From JBGQAS01 sp963699305 (GTDB lineage: Bacteria; Chloroflexota; Anaerolineae; Anaerolineales; Anaerolineaceae), in contig OY969431.1 of the NCBI GenBank assembly GCA_963699305.1, positions 806,001 through 870,000 of the forward strand: a DNA stretch of 64,000 bases. Reading direction: 5' to 3'. The position numbers and the translations under genes were made by a program. Every line of letters starts with the position of its first letter. Within the stretch, counting starts at the first letter, position 1. Positions 18,055 through 27,464 of the stretch are shown one piece after another. Under the pieces are notes generated by a model, which worked only from the letters and a program-made list of their open reading frames with translations, ran no database searches and was not told where the DNA came from.

Positions 18055-19267
18055 GTTTTTTATTTAATCGAGTAATCCGATGATCAATTTCCTTTTGTAA
18101 AAGCAGCCGGTTGTTTTTATTTTGGAATTGCAGATTTAATATTTCAATTGCTTTATTTGCGTAAACAAGCGCTTTTTTGAAGTTTTTTTCATGATGCTCG
18201 TAGTATTTTGCTAATTCCAGAACACTTTCCAAATGTTGGTGTGCCAAGCCTTTTTCCCAGATCGCGATTGCAGCTTGCCAATTCTCCATTTTTCGATGGA
18301 CTGTTGAATACCGTGTGATGGTCTTCCAAAATATATCAATTGGTAAGCCTTCATCCAATCCTGTTTCGTACATCCGTATTGCCTGTTCAAATATGTTATA
18401 TTTTTCATATAATTGACCAATAGCCACCTGATCCAATATGTCGGGAGTCCCTTCGGCAAATGGGTCGAGTAATAGTTTATTTAGATATATGAATACCGCT
18501 GCCAGCGAGATTACATCCATGGAATTGTGATAAAAGACTCCCTTCATATTTGAACTATCTTGAGTGCGGAGATAATCGGTATAGATCTGAGGAATCTCCC
18601 AACCAGGTATCTCTTCATGAGTGCGAGTAAAACGGAGCACTTCAGATTCTAGAGATTTCAACGATCGGCTTTCCAGTCTATATTTCCAAATTCTTCGAGC
18701 AAGGGGTAATAAATCTAGGTGATCAATATTTAACAGGGGAGAGGGCAAACCATTGAGCGCATACCGTGTGTTTAACAAAGGAGCATCAAATGCTTTTCCG
18801 TTATATGTTGCGATGATTGAAAAAGGCGCGAGTGTCTCTTCGAGACTGGCAAGGAAACTGACTTCTTCGGTGGGATCTTGAAGGAATATTTGCTTGACTT
18901 GAAAACCTCCTTCAGTAAAGAAACCTACACCAACCAGGAATACCAAGGTGCCAGTACCTCCTGATAAACCAGTGGTTTCTGTATCAAGAAAAAGGATTTT
19001 TGAAAATAGATCTTCGTAAGGTGTCGAAAAGCCCGCATACTCTGTAATGATGGGGGGTATTGAAGTTCTTGTTAATTCGACATTCCCATGCATATGATGT
19101 ATCGGTAATTGCTCTTCATGGATGAATGTCTCTCCAAATAAAGTTTTATCTTTCCTACCATCGATGACGCTTTCAATCCCTAAACGCTTCTTTTTTCTAT
19201 GTGATTTCAATTCAGAAGTGCCAACTTTCACACCTAAATTTCTTAATTTATCAGCCAGGGTTGTCAT
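18035..19267 (-). CDS. mrfB: MrfB/YprB-type DEDD exonuclease with TPR tail
   Basis: A 410-residue RNase-H-like exonuclease. The DEDD residues appear in ILFLDTETTGLSGGTG (Asp and Glu), IATYNGKAFDAP (Asp) and the HNSMDVISLAAV segment (Asp). The C-terminal 130 residues consist of TPR-like helices (KYNIFEQAIRMYETGLDEG and similar). It lies 4 bases downstream of the MrfA-type helicase. In Bacillus this pair (YprA/YprB, renamed MrfA/MrfB) acts in an UvrA-independent repair path for mitomycin C lesions. Start: ATG 19267 is used; an in-frame start 18 codons upstream would overlap the helicase by 50 bases. The 3' end converges on and overlaps mocA2. Confidence 0.85.
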   Translation of the reverse strand: MTTLADKLRNLGVKVGTSELKSHRKKKRLGIESVIDGRKDKTLFGETFIHEEQLPIHHMHGNVELTRTSIPPIITEYAGFSTPYEDLFSKILFLDTETTGLSGGTGTLVFLVGVGFFTEGGFQVKQIFLQDPTEEVSFLASLEETLAPFSIIATYNGKAFDAPLLNTRYALNGLPSPLLNIDHLDLLPLARRIWKYRLESRSLKSLESEVLRFTRTHEEIPGWEIPQIYTDYLRTQDSSNMKGVFYHNSMDVISLAAVFIYLNKLLLDPFAEGTPDILDQVAIGQLYEKYNIFEQAIRMYETGLDEGLPIDIFWKTITRYSTVHRKMENWQAAIAIWEKGLAHQHLESVLELAKYYEHHEKNFKKALVYANKAIEILNLQFQNKNNRLLLQKEIDHRITRLNKKLIHDDL

Positions 19268-19271
19268 CGGT

Positions 19272-21785
19272 TTATTTGTCTGTAATTCCTGAAAGGATTG
19301 CCATGGTTGCTTTTTTTGCACCCTCTGCGTTTTCTCCCGCAGGTCCTACACAAGAAGGACATCCATCGCTGCATGGACAATGTGTGACCAAATCTTGTGA
19401 GGCTTTAATGAGTTCCAAATGACTTTCAAAGATTGAATTGCTCAAACCAATCCCTGCTTGAACTTTATCATAAATGATAATCGTTGGAGCACCATTTCCA
19501 ATTTTCGATTGAGGGTCAGCTAAAGACCCCAAATCACCGGCATCACACATCACAAATATTGGTGCAAGTTGACTAAGAACATATCGTAAACCAGATAACC
19601 CACTCTTTATTCGAAGCACCATTTCAGCTCTCTGATGACAGCTGGAACACAACGTGATTAAATTGGATAATTGATTTGCAAGGTTTGGTTCAGAAAACTG
19701 GCGAAAGGGAATTTTGTGATGGACATGGTGTGCAGTTCCAAATTCCACTCTTCCGCATATCTGACAGGTAAATTGATCCCTCACGCGTGCCAAATCACGG
19801 ATTGAAAGCCACTGCGAACCATACACATTTTTATCACTTTTCCATAAGCCATCTTCTCTTAATTGATCTACAAGGGATTCATGTAAGCTGATCCAAAATG
19901 CAATAGTTTGAAACTTTTCTACGGGCATGTCCAATTTTTCAAGTGAAAGTAACTGATTGGTTTCCCAAAGTTGTTTTTTGAATCCCACTACTTGGGATGT
20001 AACAATCACCTCTCCATAATTAATATCGCTTTCCCTTTGCTCTACATGTTTCATAATTTCAAGCAAATCCACTTCTGTCTGTTCTTGGGGGACGGTGTAA
20101 TAATCAGCATTTGAAGGTATCAAAAATGCCTTATGTTCTTCAAAATTAAGATCGTTGACTAGATAGGTTCGACCTTCTTGTAGATAGATGGCTCCAGGGT
20201 GTACCATCCAGTGTGCACTGGATTCATCAACTTGACCTAGTGTAATCTCAGTTTTATTTTCGGCAAGGATCAACATAAATGGTTTTCCACTTGCGCTCCT
20301 CAGCGATAAGTCTGCTGATGGATATTTATCAGCCGTCCAAATATACTTGCCGTTATTTTGAAACAATTCGCCATTACTTTCGAGAACAGTTAGTAATTCT
20401 TTGGCATCTGCTTCAGGTAAACTGCCAAAGCTAATTTTTCCTGTAAACGGCAATTCAAAAGCTGCACAGCGAAGCTGGTGGAGCAGAATGAGGAGATTGT
20501 CCGGGTTGATGATCACTTTTTCGGGAGATCGCTCAAATATATAGTCAGGATGCTTTGACAAAAATTGATCCAGCGGATTTCCAGACGCAATAAAAATGGT
20601 TATCGAGTCGCCGGTACGTCTGCCAGCTCGTCCAGATTGTTGCCGTAGTGATGCAATTGAACCAGGAAAACTAACAATCAAAGCAGCATCCATGCTTCCA
20701 ATATCTATTCCCAATTCCAAGGCACTGGTAGAAATTACTTCCCGAATTTTTCCTGTTCGTAAACCTTGCTCAATAGATCTACGGACATTTGCCAGGTACC
20801 CACTTCTATACCCTTTCACCAATTCTTTATTCTCTAGTTTACTTTCTTGAAGTGATTTCAATAACATTTCAGTTGCGCGTCGGGTTTTCACAAATGTGAT
20901 CGTTTGAATATCATGATCCAATAAATTTTGAGAGAACTGTAGAGCTTCATTCAAAGCGTTCTTTCTGATACCCAACACTTCATCCACGACTGGTGGATTG
21001 TACATGATAAAAGTCTTTGTCCCATGTGGAGAATCATCATGGTCAATTACATCTACCCTCGCTCCGATTAAAGTCTCTGAAAATTCTTTAGCATTATTAA
21101 TGGTTGCTGAGGTTAATAAAAATTGGGGATAACTTCCATAGAATTGGGCTATCCTTCTCAGCCTCCGGATCAAATTCGCGACATGAGATCCAAAAACACC
21201 TTTGTAATAATGAATTTCATCAAGAACAACAAACCGGAGATTATGAAAAAAATCGCTCCATTGTGTGTGGTGCGGAAGGATTGCAAGGTGAAGCATATCC
21301 GGGTTCGTCATCAATAACTTAACTTTCTTTCGGATTTCATTACGTAAATGTATGGGGGTATCCCCATCATACACTGATAGTTTATTTACTAAAGACCCGT
21401 CGATGGAATTCAGAAATCTGGATAGATTTGTGAATTGATCATATGTGAGTGCTTTAGTGGGAAATAAATACAAAACAGAGTTTGAAAGGTTGTTTAAGTA
21501 CGAATTCAGGATAGGCAAGTTATAGCATAAGGTCTTTCCACTCGCTGTGCCTGTCGTAATGACAATATTTTGCCCCTTTTCAACTTTTATGAAGGCGTCT
21601 GCTTGATGTCCGTAAAGTTGTTGAATACCTGAGTTAATTAAGGAATCTCTAATTTTTGGAGACAAATTACTCGGTAGCTGATTAAAATTCCCTAAAAAAC
21701 CAGGAAATATCTTCACTGCGCTGAAGTTCTCTAAAATATTTGGATCATTGGAGAAAGAGTTAATAAATTTCTTAATTTCCACCAT
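19272..21785 (-). CDS. mrfA: MrfA/YprA-type DEAD/DEAH helicase with internal HNH-like module
   Basis: An 837-residue superfamily-2 helicase. Motifs are GHQADAF (Q-like), TGTASGKTLCYNLP (Walker A), VVLDEIHYYKG (DEIH), LLTSATI, STSALELGIDIGSMD and QQSGRAGRRTGDS (motif VI). The C-terminal DUF1998 region ends with the four-cysteine site HCPCSDGCPSCVGP. Within it, at about residues 674-735, is an insertion with CQICG, HHVHHKI and LCSSCHQR, the Cys/His arrangement of an HNH endonuclease-like domain. MrfA is a 3'-5' helicase for interstrand crosslink or bulky-lesion repair, working with the nuclease encoded next (mrfB). Start: ATG 21785 follows AAAGG; a TTG eight codons upstream is possible. The HNH-like insertion is not part of Bacillus MrfA as I know it. 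Confidence 0.88.
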   Translation of the reverse strand: MVEIKKFINSFSNDPNILENFSAVKIFPGFLGNFNQLPSNLSPKIRDSLINSGIQQLYGHQADAFIKVEKGQNIVITTGTASGKTLCYNLPILNSYLNNLSNSVLYLFPTKALTYDQFTNLSRFLNSIDGSLVNKLSVYDGDTPIHLRNEIRKKVKLLMTNPDMLHLAILPHHTQWSDFFHNLRFVVLDEIHYYKGVFGSHVANLIRRLRRIAQFYGSYPQFLLTSATINNAKEFSETLIGARVDVIDHDDSPHGTKTFIMYNPPVVDEVLGIRKNALNEALQFSQNLLDHDIQTITFVKTRRATEMLLKSLQESKLENKELVKGYRSGYLANVRRSIEQGLRTGKIREVISTSALELGIDIGSMDAALIVSFPGSIASLRQQSGRAGRRTGDSITIFIASGNPLDQFLSKHPDYIFERSPEKVIINPDNLLILLHQLRCAAFELPFTGKISFGSLPEADAKELLTVLESNGELFQNNGKYIWTADKYPSADLSLRSASGKPFMLILAENKTEITLGQVDESSAHWMVHPGAIYLQEGRTYLVNDLNFEEHKAFLIPSNADYYTVPQEQTEVDLLEIMKHVEQRESDINYGEVIVTSQVVGFKKQLWETNQLLSLEKLDMPVEKFQTIAFWISLHESLVDQLREDGLWKSDKNVYGSQWLSIRDLARVRDQFTCQICGRVEFGTAHHVHHKIPFRQFSEPNLANQLSNLITLCSSCHQRAEMVLRIKSGLSGLRYVLSQLAPIFVMCDAGDLGSLADPQSKIGNGAPTIIIYDKVQAGIGLSNSIFESHLELIKASQDLVTHCPCSDGCPSCVGPAGENAEGAKKATMAILSGITDK

Positions 21786-21839
21786 TTGAAAGTTGCCTTT
21801 CGTGTTCAAGCACGTTATACTTCATTATTATAATAACGC

Positions 21840-21855
21840 TAGAATATATATTCTA
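21840..21855. promoter_or_regulatory. 16-bp perfect palindrome between divergent genes
   Basis: TAGAATATATATTCTA is self-complementary and lies in the 113-base gap between mrfA (minus) and the GH4 gene (plus), about 45 bases before the GH4 start. Such a site could be an operator for a dimeric regulator controlling either gene. AT-rich palindromes also arise by chance, so the call is tentative. Confidence 0.3.
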
Positions 21856-21898
21856 TTATAGTATTTTTCACGATATCTTACAATCTCTGAGGTAGATA

Positions 21899-22180
21899 AT
21901 GAAAATTACCATTCTTGGTGCAGCTGGAGTACGAACGCCCATCATTGTAAAGTCTATATTGTTGCGACAAGATCAATTGGGGATTGATGAACTTGCCTTA
22001 ATGGATATTGATACCGAGAGATTGTCACTGATTCACCAAATCATAAAGCCCATAGAGAATGATCCAAAGAAAAAATTCAAATTGCTTGTTACTACAGATT
22101 CTTCGGTTGCGCTTAAGAATGCTGATTATGTAATTACAACTTTTCGGGTTGGCAATATCGAGCACCGTATCATTGATGAG
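21899..22180 (+). CDS. GH4 family glycosidase, N-terminal part
   Basis: The first 94 codons of a glycoside hydrolase family 4 enzyme: a Rossmann NAD-binding start (KITILGAAGVRTPIIVKSIL), LMDIDTERLSL and ADYVITTFRVGNIEHRIIDE. GH4 enzymes use NAD+ and a divalent metal to cleave phosphorylated or free glycosides by an elimination mechanism. After GAG at 22178-22180 one surplus base (A at 22181) shifts the frame; removing it gives RVALENGVLGQETTGPGG, as expected. Unlike most other breaks in the window, this one is not in a homopolymer but in GATGAGACG. The ATG follows GAGGTAGATA. The rest of the enzyme is in the next entry. Confidence 0.82.
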
Positions 22181-22181
22181 A

Positions 22182-23270
22182 CGCGTTGCATTAGAAAATG
22201 GTGTTCTGGGGCAGGAGACCACCGGTCCTGGGGGTTTTGCCATGGCTTTGCGGACGATTCCAGTCCTTCAAAAGTATTTAGGAGAAATGGAAAAGTTGTG
22301 TCCAGATGCCTGGTTGCTAAACTTTGCCAACCCTTCTGGATTATTGGCAGAAGCCATCTTGTCAAATTTGGGGTGGGATCATGCAGTTGGGATTTGCGAT
22401 GGTCCATCTTCGATCCAGAAAATAATGGCAGGTTATCTGGGTATACCTACAAATGAAATTTATCTGGATTATTTTGGATTAAATCATTTAGGATGGGTAA
22501 GATCTGTCTTGCTTAACGGCAAAAATATATTGCCCGATCTTCTGTCGGTTCTCAAAGAGAATCTTGACCATTTTGAATTGCCCTTCTCGCCACAGCTTAT
22601 TGAATCGTTGCAGATGTTGCCCAATGAATATTTGTACTATTACTATTATTCCAAATTAGCTGTCAATAGAATCCTTCAAGCTGAGCATACACGTGGAGAG
22701 CAAATATTGGATCTTAATACACGTTTCTTCAAAGATCTCAAACAATTGAGTGTTAAAGGTAATGAAAAAGCAATTCTTGAGCGATACAAAGAGTACCAGA
22801 TTTCCCGATGGGAATCGTACATGACGATTGAAACAGGAAAAGAAAATCGAAAAATTGATATCAAAGAGAAAGATTTCGACAAGGCTGCAGAAGAAGGGTA
22901 TTCTGGTGTGGCATTGGATATCATTGAAACATTGCATAATGGAGGAAATCGTATTTTGATCCTTAATGTACTTAATAATGGTGCGGTTGTGGGCATGCAG
23001 GACAATGACTCCGTGGAAATTCCTGTGTGCGTAGGGAAAGGATTCATCCGTCCGATGTCAGTCGGTACGATTCCTGCGCACTGCCTGGGACTGATGTTGC
23101 AAGTTAAAGCGTATGAAAAATTAACCATTGAAGCTGCGATTGAGTGGTCATATACGAAAGCGCTCAATGCATTGACAATTCATCCGCTTGTTTCTGATGA
23201 AAAGATTGCCATGAACGTCCTCGCTGCCTATATCAAAAAACATAGTGAATTTTTCCCTGTTCTAAAATAA
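22182..23270 (+). CDS. GH4 family glycosidase, C-terminal part (6-phospho-beta-glucosidase-like)
   Basis: The remaining 362 codons of the GH4 enzyme, one frame over. It contains GVLGQETTGPGGFAMALRTIP, LLNFANPSGLLAEA (the NxxNP metal/substrate motif), CDGPSSIQ and the GLNHLGWVRSVLLNG motif seen in 6-phospho-beta-glucosidases, then a helical C-terminal domain. With the one-base repair the whole protein is about 456 residues, the usual GH4 size. Read alone it could begin at ATG 22149, but that would lose the NAD-binding strand. A PfkB sugar kinase follows after 4 bases, suggesting a small sugar-use operon. Substrate specificity within GH4 is not certain. Confidence 0.85.
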   Translation, partial: RVALENGVLGQETTGPGGFAMALRTIPVLQKYLGEMEKLCPDAWLLNFANPSGLLAEAILSNLGWDHAVGICDGPSSIQKIMAGYLGIPTNEIYLDYFGLNHLGWVRSVLLNGKNILPDLLSVLKENLDHFELPFSPQLIESLQMLPNEYLYYYYYSKLAVNRILQAEHTRGEQILDLNTRFFKDLKQLSVKGNEKAILERYKEYQISRWESYMTIETGKENRKIDIKEKDFDKAAEEGYSGVALDIIETLHNGGNRILILNVLNNGAVVGMQDNDSVEIPVCVGKGFIRPMSVGTIPAHCLGLMLQVKAYEKLTIEAAIEWSYTKALNALTIHPLVSDEKIAMNVLAAYIKKHSEFFPVLK

Positions 23271-23274
23271 TTTT

Positions 23275-24195
23275 ATGAAAAACCACTATGATGTATTTGT
23301 AGTTGGGGATTATTGTCTTGACCTGATATTTACGGGTTTAAAATCAAAACCTATCTTGGGAAAAGAGATTATCAGCTCTGGATTTGGGATCACAACTGGG
23401 GGAACATGTAATTCGGTGATTACTTTGCATCGGCTGGGAGTCAAAGTTGGATGGGCTGCAGACTTTGGTACTGATGATTTCAGTCAAATTGTTCTTAATA
23501 GACTACGTCATGAAAATATTGAAGAAGAATTCTTCATTCATCACCAAAAGCAATTGCGCTTTATAACAGTTTCTTTATCATATCCAGAAGATCGTGCTTT
23601 TATTGCTTATTATGATCATGGTCCGCAGATCCCAGCAGCTGTTAAGGCAATATCGAAAGTGGATGCGACTTTGTTATATATTCCTGGATTACTGCATGGA
23701 CCACAATTCAAATTAGCAAAAAGAATTTCTACTTCAAAAAGAATGAAAATAATGATGGATGGTAATTTTCCGGAATGGTTAACATATAAAGATAAACAGG
23801 TGAGATATTCCATTGAAAATGTTGATATCTTCAGTTGTAATTCGGATGAAGCTTTACGATTAACTGGAGAGAAAAATATTGAAAAATCTGTATCACTTCT
23901 TGGCAAAATGTGTCCGATTGTTACAGTGAAAGCTGGAGCAAAAGGTGCTTACGGTATTTCAAATAAGAATTTAGAGTTTATCCCGGGAATCAAAGTGAAA
24001 GCAGTTGATACAACAGGAGCCGGTGATTGTTTCAATGCAGGATTCATGAAAGCCTGGCTTGAAAATAAATCGTTGAAACAATGCCTACAATTTGGGAATA
24101 TCGTCGGGGGATTATCTACACTTGGTCATGGAGGTACGGAATTTATTGTGAAAGAAAATGATATCGTAAAAAGATTGAGGAATTACAAGGATTAA
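23275..24195 (+). CDS. PfkB family carbohydrate kinase
   Basis: A 306-residue ribokinase-like sugar kinase. The N-terminus DVFVVGDYCLDLIFTGL and GITTGGTCNSVITLHRLG match PfkB signature 1. The catalytic/anion-hole motif DTTGAGDCFNAGFM sits at about residues 245-258 (signature 2, with catalytic Asp in GAGD). The substrate cannot be read; ribose-, fructose- or aminosugar-type sugars are possible. It begins 4 bases after the GH4 gene and ends 2 bases before the prepilin peptidase gene, so the three may be cotranscribed although they are not obviously related in function. Confidence 0.87.
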   Translation: MKNHYDVFVVGDYCLDLIFTGLKSKPILGKEIISSGFGITTGGTCNSVITLHRLGVKVGWAADFGTDDFSQIVLNRLRHENIEEEFFIHHQKQLRFITVSLSYPEDRAFIAYYDHGPQIPAAVKAISKVDATLLYIPGLLHGPQFKLAKRISTSKRMKIMMDGNFPEWLTYKDKQVRYSIENVDIFSCNSDEALRLTGEKNIEKSVSLLGKMCPIVTVKAGAKGAYGISNKNLEFIPGIKVKAVDTTGAGDCFNAGFMKAWLENKSLKQCLQFGNIVGGLSTLGHGGTEFIVKENDIVKRLRNYKD

Positions 24196-24197
24196 AT

Positions 24198-24977
24198 ATG
24201 ATTACGTTGATTGCTTTTGTTATTCTTAATATTGGTTTTTCATTTGTAATCAATTTATTGAGTGATAATCTCCCAATTCCAAATTCCAAGTTTCATCCAA
24301 TTTGTGTATCATGTAAATCCAAACTCCCGTGGATGAAGTATTTATTATTTATGAAATGTGATTCTTGCGGAAAAAATCGGACTATCAGACATTTTCTTAT
24401 ATTGGTTGTAATGACAATAGCTCCAATTTTCCTTTTTCTTTTCCCCCCCTCAAGAACAAGCTGGCTGATCGGTTTATTATTGTTGGATTATTTCCTGCTA
24501 GTTTTCATCATCGATCTCGAACATCGATTGATCTTCTATTCCTTGACGATAATTGGAGCAATTATTTGCCTACCTGTTGGTATTTGGATTCGACTACATA
24601 ATCTCGAAACCTCAGGATCAATTCCATTATCGATTTTATGGACTTTGCTCGGCGGTATGGCAGGTTTCTTAATTATGTTGTTGTTATATTTTTTGGGCAG
24701 ACTTTTTAGCAATGTTGTTGCAAAGATTAAAAAACAGGAAATCGAAAAAGAAGCGCTTGGGTATGGAGACGTGTTAATCAGTGGAATAATCGGTTTATTG
24801 TTTGGATGGCCGGGAATACTTGCAGTCCTAGTCGGCGCAATTGTTCTAGGAGGACTTGTCAGTCTCTTTATTATTATTATTCAGTTAATCAGGAAGAAAT
24901 ATCTACCTTTTTCGGCGATCCCATATGCGCCGTTCTTGATTATTTGTGCCTTGGGAATTCTATACTTCGTTCATTGA
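24198..24977 (+). CDS. Type IV prepilin peptidase (A24)
   Basis: A 259-residue polytopic aspartic peptidase. It has the N-terminal zinc-type cysteines CVSCKSKLPW and CDSCGKN, about seven hydrophobic helices, a first catalytic Asp in VFIIDLEHRLI and the second in the GxGD-like ALGYGDVLISG. These enzymes cleave, and often N-methylate, type IV prepilins or pseudopilins at the inner membrane. The N-terminal part is short, as in single-enzyme PilD/ComC homologues. A prepilin peptidase and a ComEA-like protein in the same window hint at competence or type IV pili, although no pilin genes are here. Its 3' end converges on the lipoprotein gene with a 7-base gap. Confidence 0.87.
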   Translation: MITLIAFVILNIGFSFVINLLSDNLPIPNSKFHPICVSCKSKLPWMKYLLFMKCDSCGKNRTIRHFLILVVMTIAPIFLFLFPPSRTSWLIGLLLLDYFLLVFIIDLEHRLIFYSLTIIGAIICLPVGIWIRLHNLETSGSIPLSILWTLLGGMAGFLIMLLLYFLGRLFSNVVAKIKKQEIEKEALGYGDVLISGIIGLLFGWPGILAVLVGAIVLGGLVSLFIIIIQLIRKKYLPFSAIPYAPFLIICALGILYFVH

Positions 24978-24984
24978 TCCAATA

Positions 24985-27441
24985 TCATTGGCGTATGTAC
25001 GCGTACCAATATTGAATAACTTTTTCAGCAGGTTTACCATGAATCGAAATTGATTTGTCGGTTAACATCATTGGTGGATAGTATCCGATTGTTGTAAATC
25101 CAGTTATCCAAGGTAATTGATCAACGACGCGTAATGCAGCTTGATAGATATCAGATTGTTCCTGAAGATCAACGATGATTGAAGGGTTATCCGGGGTTGG
25201 CTGATTCAGAGAATCAAACGGTACACAACCTTGATCCTGAGTGATGGCACAGCCATTCGCAGCACCATCCGTAGATCCATATTTTAGCCCAAGGATAATA
25301 TTTTTATTGTAGGTCTGGGAAATTGGATATGCATAATTTTGCAATAATTGATACCAGGAAGTAGTCAATTCATCGATTGTTGCTGTGTTTGATTGGCTCA
25401 ATTGAGCTGACCAGGTAATCTGAATCGCGTCTACTTCTGTCAACCACCCAGGAATGGTTTCGTAACCAGCAGGGAATGGAACATCCCAAATGATTTGCCC
25501 GGAAAAGTGGTTCCGAACATCCTGTATGATCACACTCCAAAGGCTTGCCAATTCCACTGGAACCCCGGAAGTTTGGCCGTCTGGTAATTTACCTCCCGGA
25601 AGGGCAGGTAGAATATCAACCCCGCCTATGATGATTGCTTTGGCATTGATCCGGGTGGCTAGATCGGCAAAATTCACCAAAAAATGTTGATATTGCCCAA
25701 ACCATTGTTGCCACCAACCCGAATCGCGAGGAGCTGATTGCCAGTAATTTTGATCACCTCTTGAGAATTGAATTCGTGGAAATATTGCTACGTTCATATT
25801 GTAGGTGTGTGCCATCGCAGACATTGATTCAACATCTTTTATCAATGGATCAGAGCCGAAGACTGGTTCAATAACTGCATAGATGGGATCCGACGCAGTC
25901 CAGCTTGGAGAAAGAGTTACCAAACTGGCGCTATCTGATTGAAGTTCTTGCATTGTGTTTAACATGTACGGCAACCAAGTCGGAGAGTAGGAAGGGGCAA
26001 ATTCAATCCCAGTTTCAAATGCATTCCCCCTGGAAAGCACCGAGTCAGCAATGACTGGAAGGATGAAGGATTCCAGGTTTGGCCATTCCTGAATAGTGTC
26101 AGTAAAAGTTTGAGAATTTGGCAATGGTGAAAAAACTGGGCCAGTCCCATACGATATCAATGCTGGCTGATTATTATTAATCTCACATTGATCATTCCTG
26201 CAATAACGGTAAGAAATTTCACCGAGGATATCAAGAGGACTGATTAATGTGTAACTCCATTGGTTTTCACTTGTTTTCCACATCGGGATCGGATTTGTCC
26301 AAGTAAAAGGATTGAATTGAATTGAAACGATATCTAATTCTGGAGTTGTTTCCGGAACTGTCACATTAAGCGCGATAGGAGCATTTTTTCCAATTCCCCA
26401 ATTATCAACTACATCATCAAAAACAGTATCTTTATCAGGTACTAATATTTTGCGAAGTCGGAAAGAATCACCAGAGTCATGTTCTGCATTCCAAAATCCA
26501 TCACCAAGGCTGTATTTGTATTCAATATACGCACCGGCTGGAAGTTGCAGGGTGATAGAGAATTTTCCTCCCGACATTGATCCCAATTGAGGTGAGCGTG
26601 CAGCAATGACGCTGAATCCACCATTTAGATCCGCGAATGTATTTCCGAGTTGATATAGATTTCCAACAATGCGAATTGGAATATTTGTGTAGTCTCCAAG
26701 TGGGGGAGTTGTCATAAATGTCACCGAAACAAAAGTAGCAGGAGAAACTTGAAATACCGCTGGTGTAACAGCATTTGCTGCGATAACTGCGCCTTGTTGA
26801 AATGTTTTATAAGCACCATCCATGCTGTAGGCAACTAAATTCATTGAACCTTCCGGGATTTTATCAAGCATGAATGTCCCGTCGGATGAGGTAATCGTTG
26901 AAAGACCGCAAATGGAAATTAATAAACCTGCTGCAGGGGAATTGTCAGTACTTATCACTTGTCCTTGCAGTCTGCCTAGATTCCCAGAATAGGTCTGGTC
27001 GATCCACCCGGTAATAAGATCTTGTTGAACGGCAGGACCATAGACAAGATATAAGCGATAACGAATGGGTTCATTTTTTACAGAGTACTCGGGCGTTGGA
27101 ACGTCTTTGACACGAACATAACGATATTTTATAACCGCACCTATCGGCAAGTTTAATCTGACAAAGTAGCTGGATCCATCGATCATAGACATTGAATAAC
27201 GAGTAGGATTTAAAGCAAGTCCTGTTACTTCATCCAATACTTCCAACGCAAGGCTTTCTCCATTTGAAAAGGGACTCGGTAAAGTTGCTTGAAAAACGAC
27301 TTCTGCTTCAGCTAATGGAGTATCACTGGATCCATTCGCCAGCGTGATTGGCTTTCCACTCGAACAAGCATTTCCTACAAGAGAAAGAAGAATTAATAGC
27401 ACAAGAATATTAATATAAATGGTAGATTTCGTTTTTTTCAT
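24985..27441 (-). CDS. Large secreted lipoprotein with tandem beta-sandwich domains
   Basis: An 818-residue protein with a lipoprotein signal peptide (Lys-rich start, hydrophobic core, lipobox LVGNAC at about residue 30). Three similar beta-sandwich segments follow (about residues 50-145, 230-345 and 350-460), each ending in a strand of the type IKYRYVR, IEYKYSL or ISYRYCR, reminiscent of starch-binding/CBM20-like modules. Between the first and second is a carboxypeptidase-regulatory-like fold (QVISTDNSPAAGLLI..SSDGTFMLDKIPEG). The C-terminal 340 residues look like an alpha/beta barrel of glycosidase type (KAIIIGGVDILPALPGG, QIIWDVPFPAGYE). I do not recognise a named family. Start: ATG 27441 rather than one five codons upstream. 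It is probably anchored outside the membrane, perhaps for carbohydrate binding or breakdown. Confidence 0.75.
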   Translation of the reverse strand: MKKTKSTIYINILVLLILLSLVGNACSSGKPITLANGSSDTPLAEAEVVFQATLPSPFSNGESLALEVLDEVTGLALNPTRYSMSMIDGSSYFVRLNLPIGAVIKYRYVRVKDVPTPEYSVKNEPIRYRLYLVYGPAVQQDLITGWIDQTYSGNLGRLQGQVISTDNSPAAGLLISICGLSTITSSDGTFMLDKIPEGSMNLVAYSMDGAYKTFQQGAVIAANAVTPAVFQVSPATFVSVTFMTTPPLGDYTNIPIRIVGNLYQLGNTFADLNGGFSVIAARSPQLGSMSGGKFSITLQLPAGAYIEYKYSLGDGFWNAEHDSGDSFRLRKILVPDKDTVFDDVVDNWGIGKNAPIALNVTVPETTPELDIVSIQFNPFTWTNPIPMWKTSENQWSYTLISPLDILGEISYRYCRNDQCEINNNQPALISYGTGPVFSPLPNSQTFTDTIQEWPNLESFILPVIADSVLSRGNAFETGIEFAPSYSPTWLPYMLNTMQELQSDSASLVTLSPSWTASDPIYAVIEPVFGSDPLIKDVESMSAMAHTYNMNVAIFPRIQFSRGDQNYWQSAPRDSGWWQQWFGQYQHFLVNFADLATRINAKAIIIGGVDILPALPGGKLPDGQTSGVPVELASLWSVIIQDVRNHFSGQIIWDVPFPAGYETIPGWLTEVDAIQITWSAQLSQSNTATIDELTTSWYQLLQNYAYPISQTYNKNIILGLKYGSTDGAANGCAITQDQGCVPFDSLNQPTPDNPSIIVDLQEQSDIYQAALRVVDQLPWITGFTTIGYYPPMMLTDKSISIHGKPAEKVIQYWYAYIRQ

Positions 27442-27464
27442 ATCCCTGTCCTGCACTTCAATTT

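Noticed and set aside
22126..22407. 93-codon minus-strand frame in the GH4 gene
   Set aside because: It is opposite the conserved NAD and metal motifs of GH4; it has no ribosome-binding site or domain.
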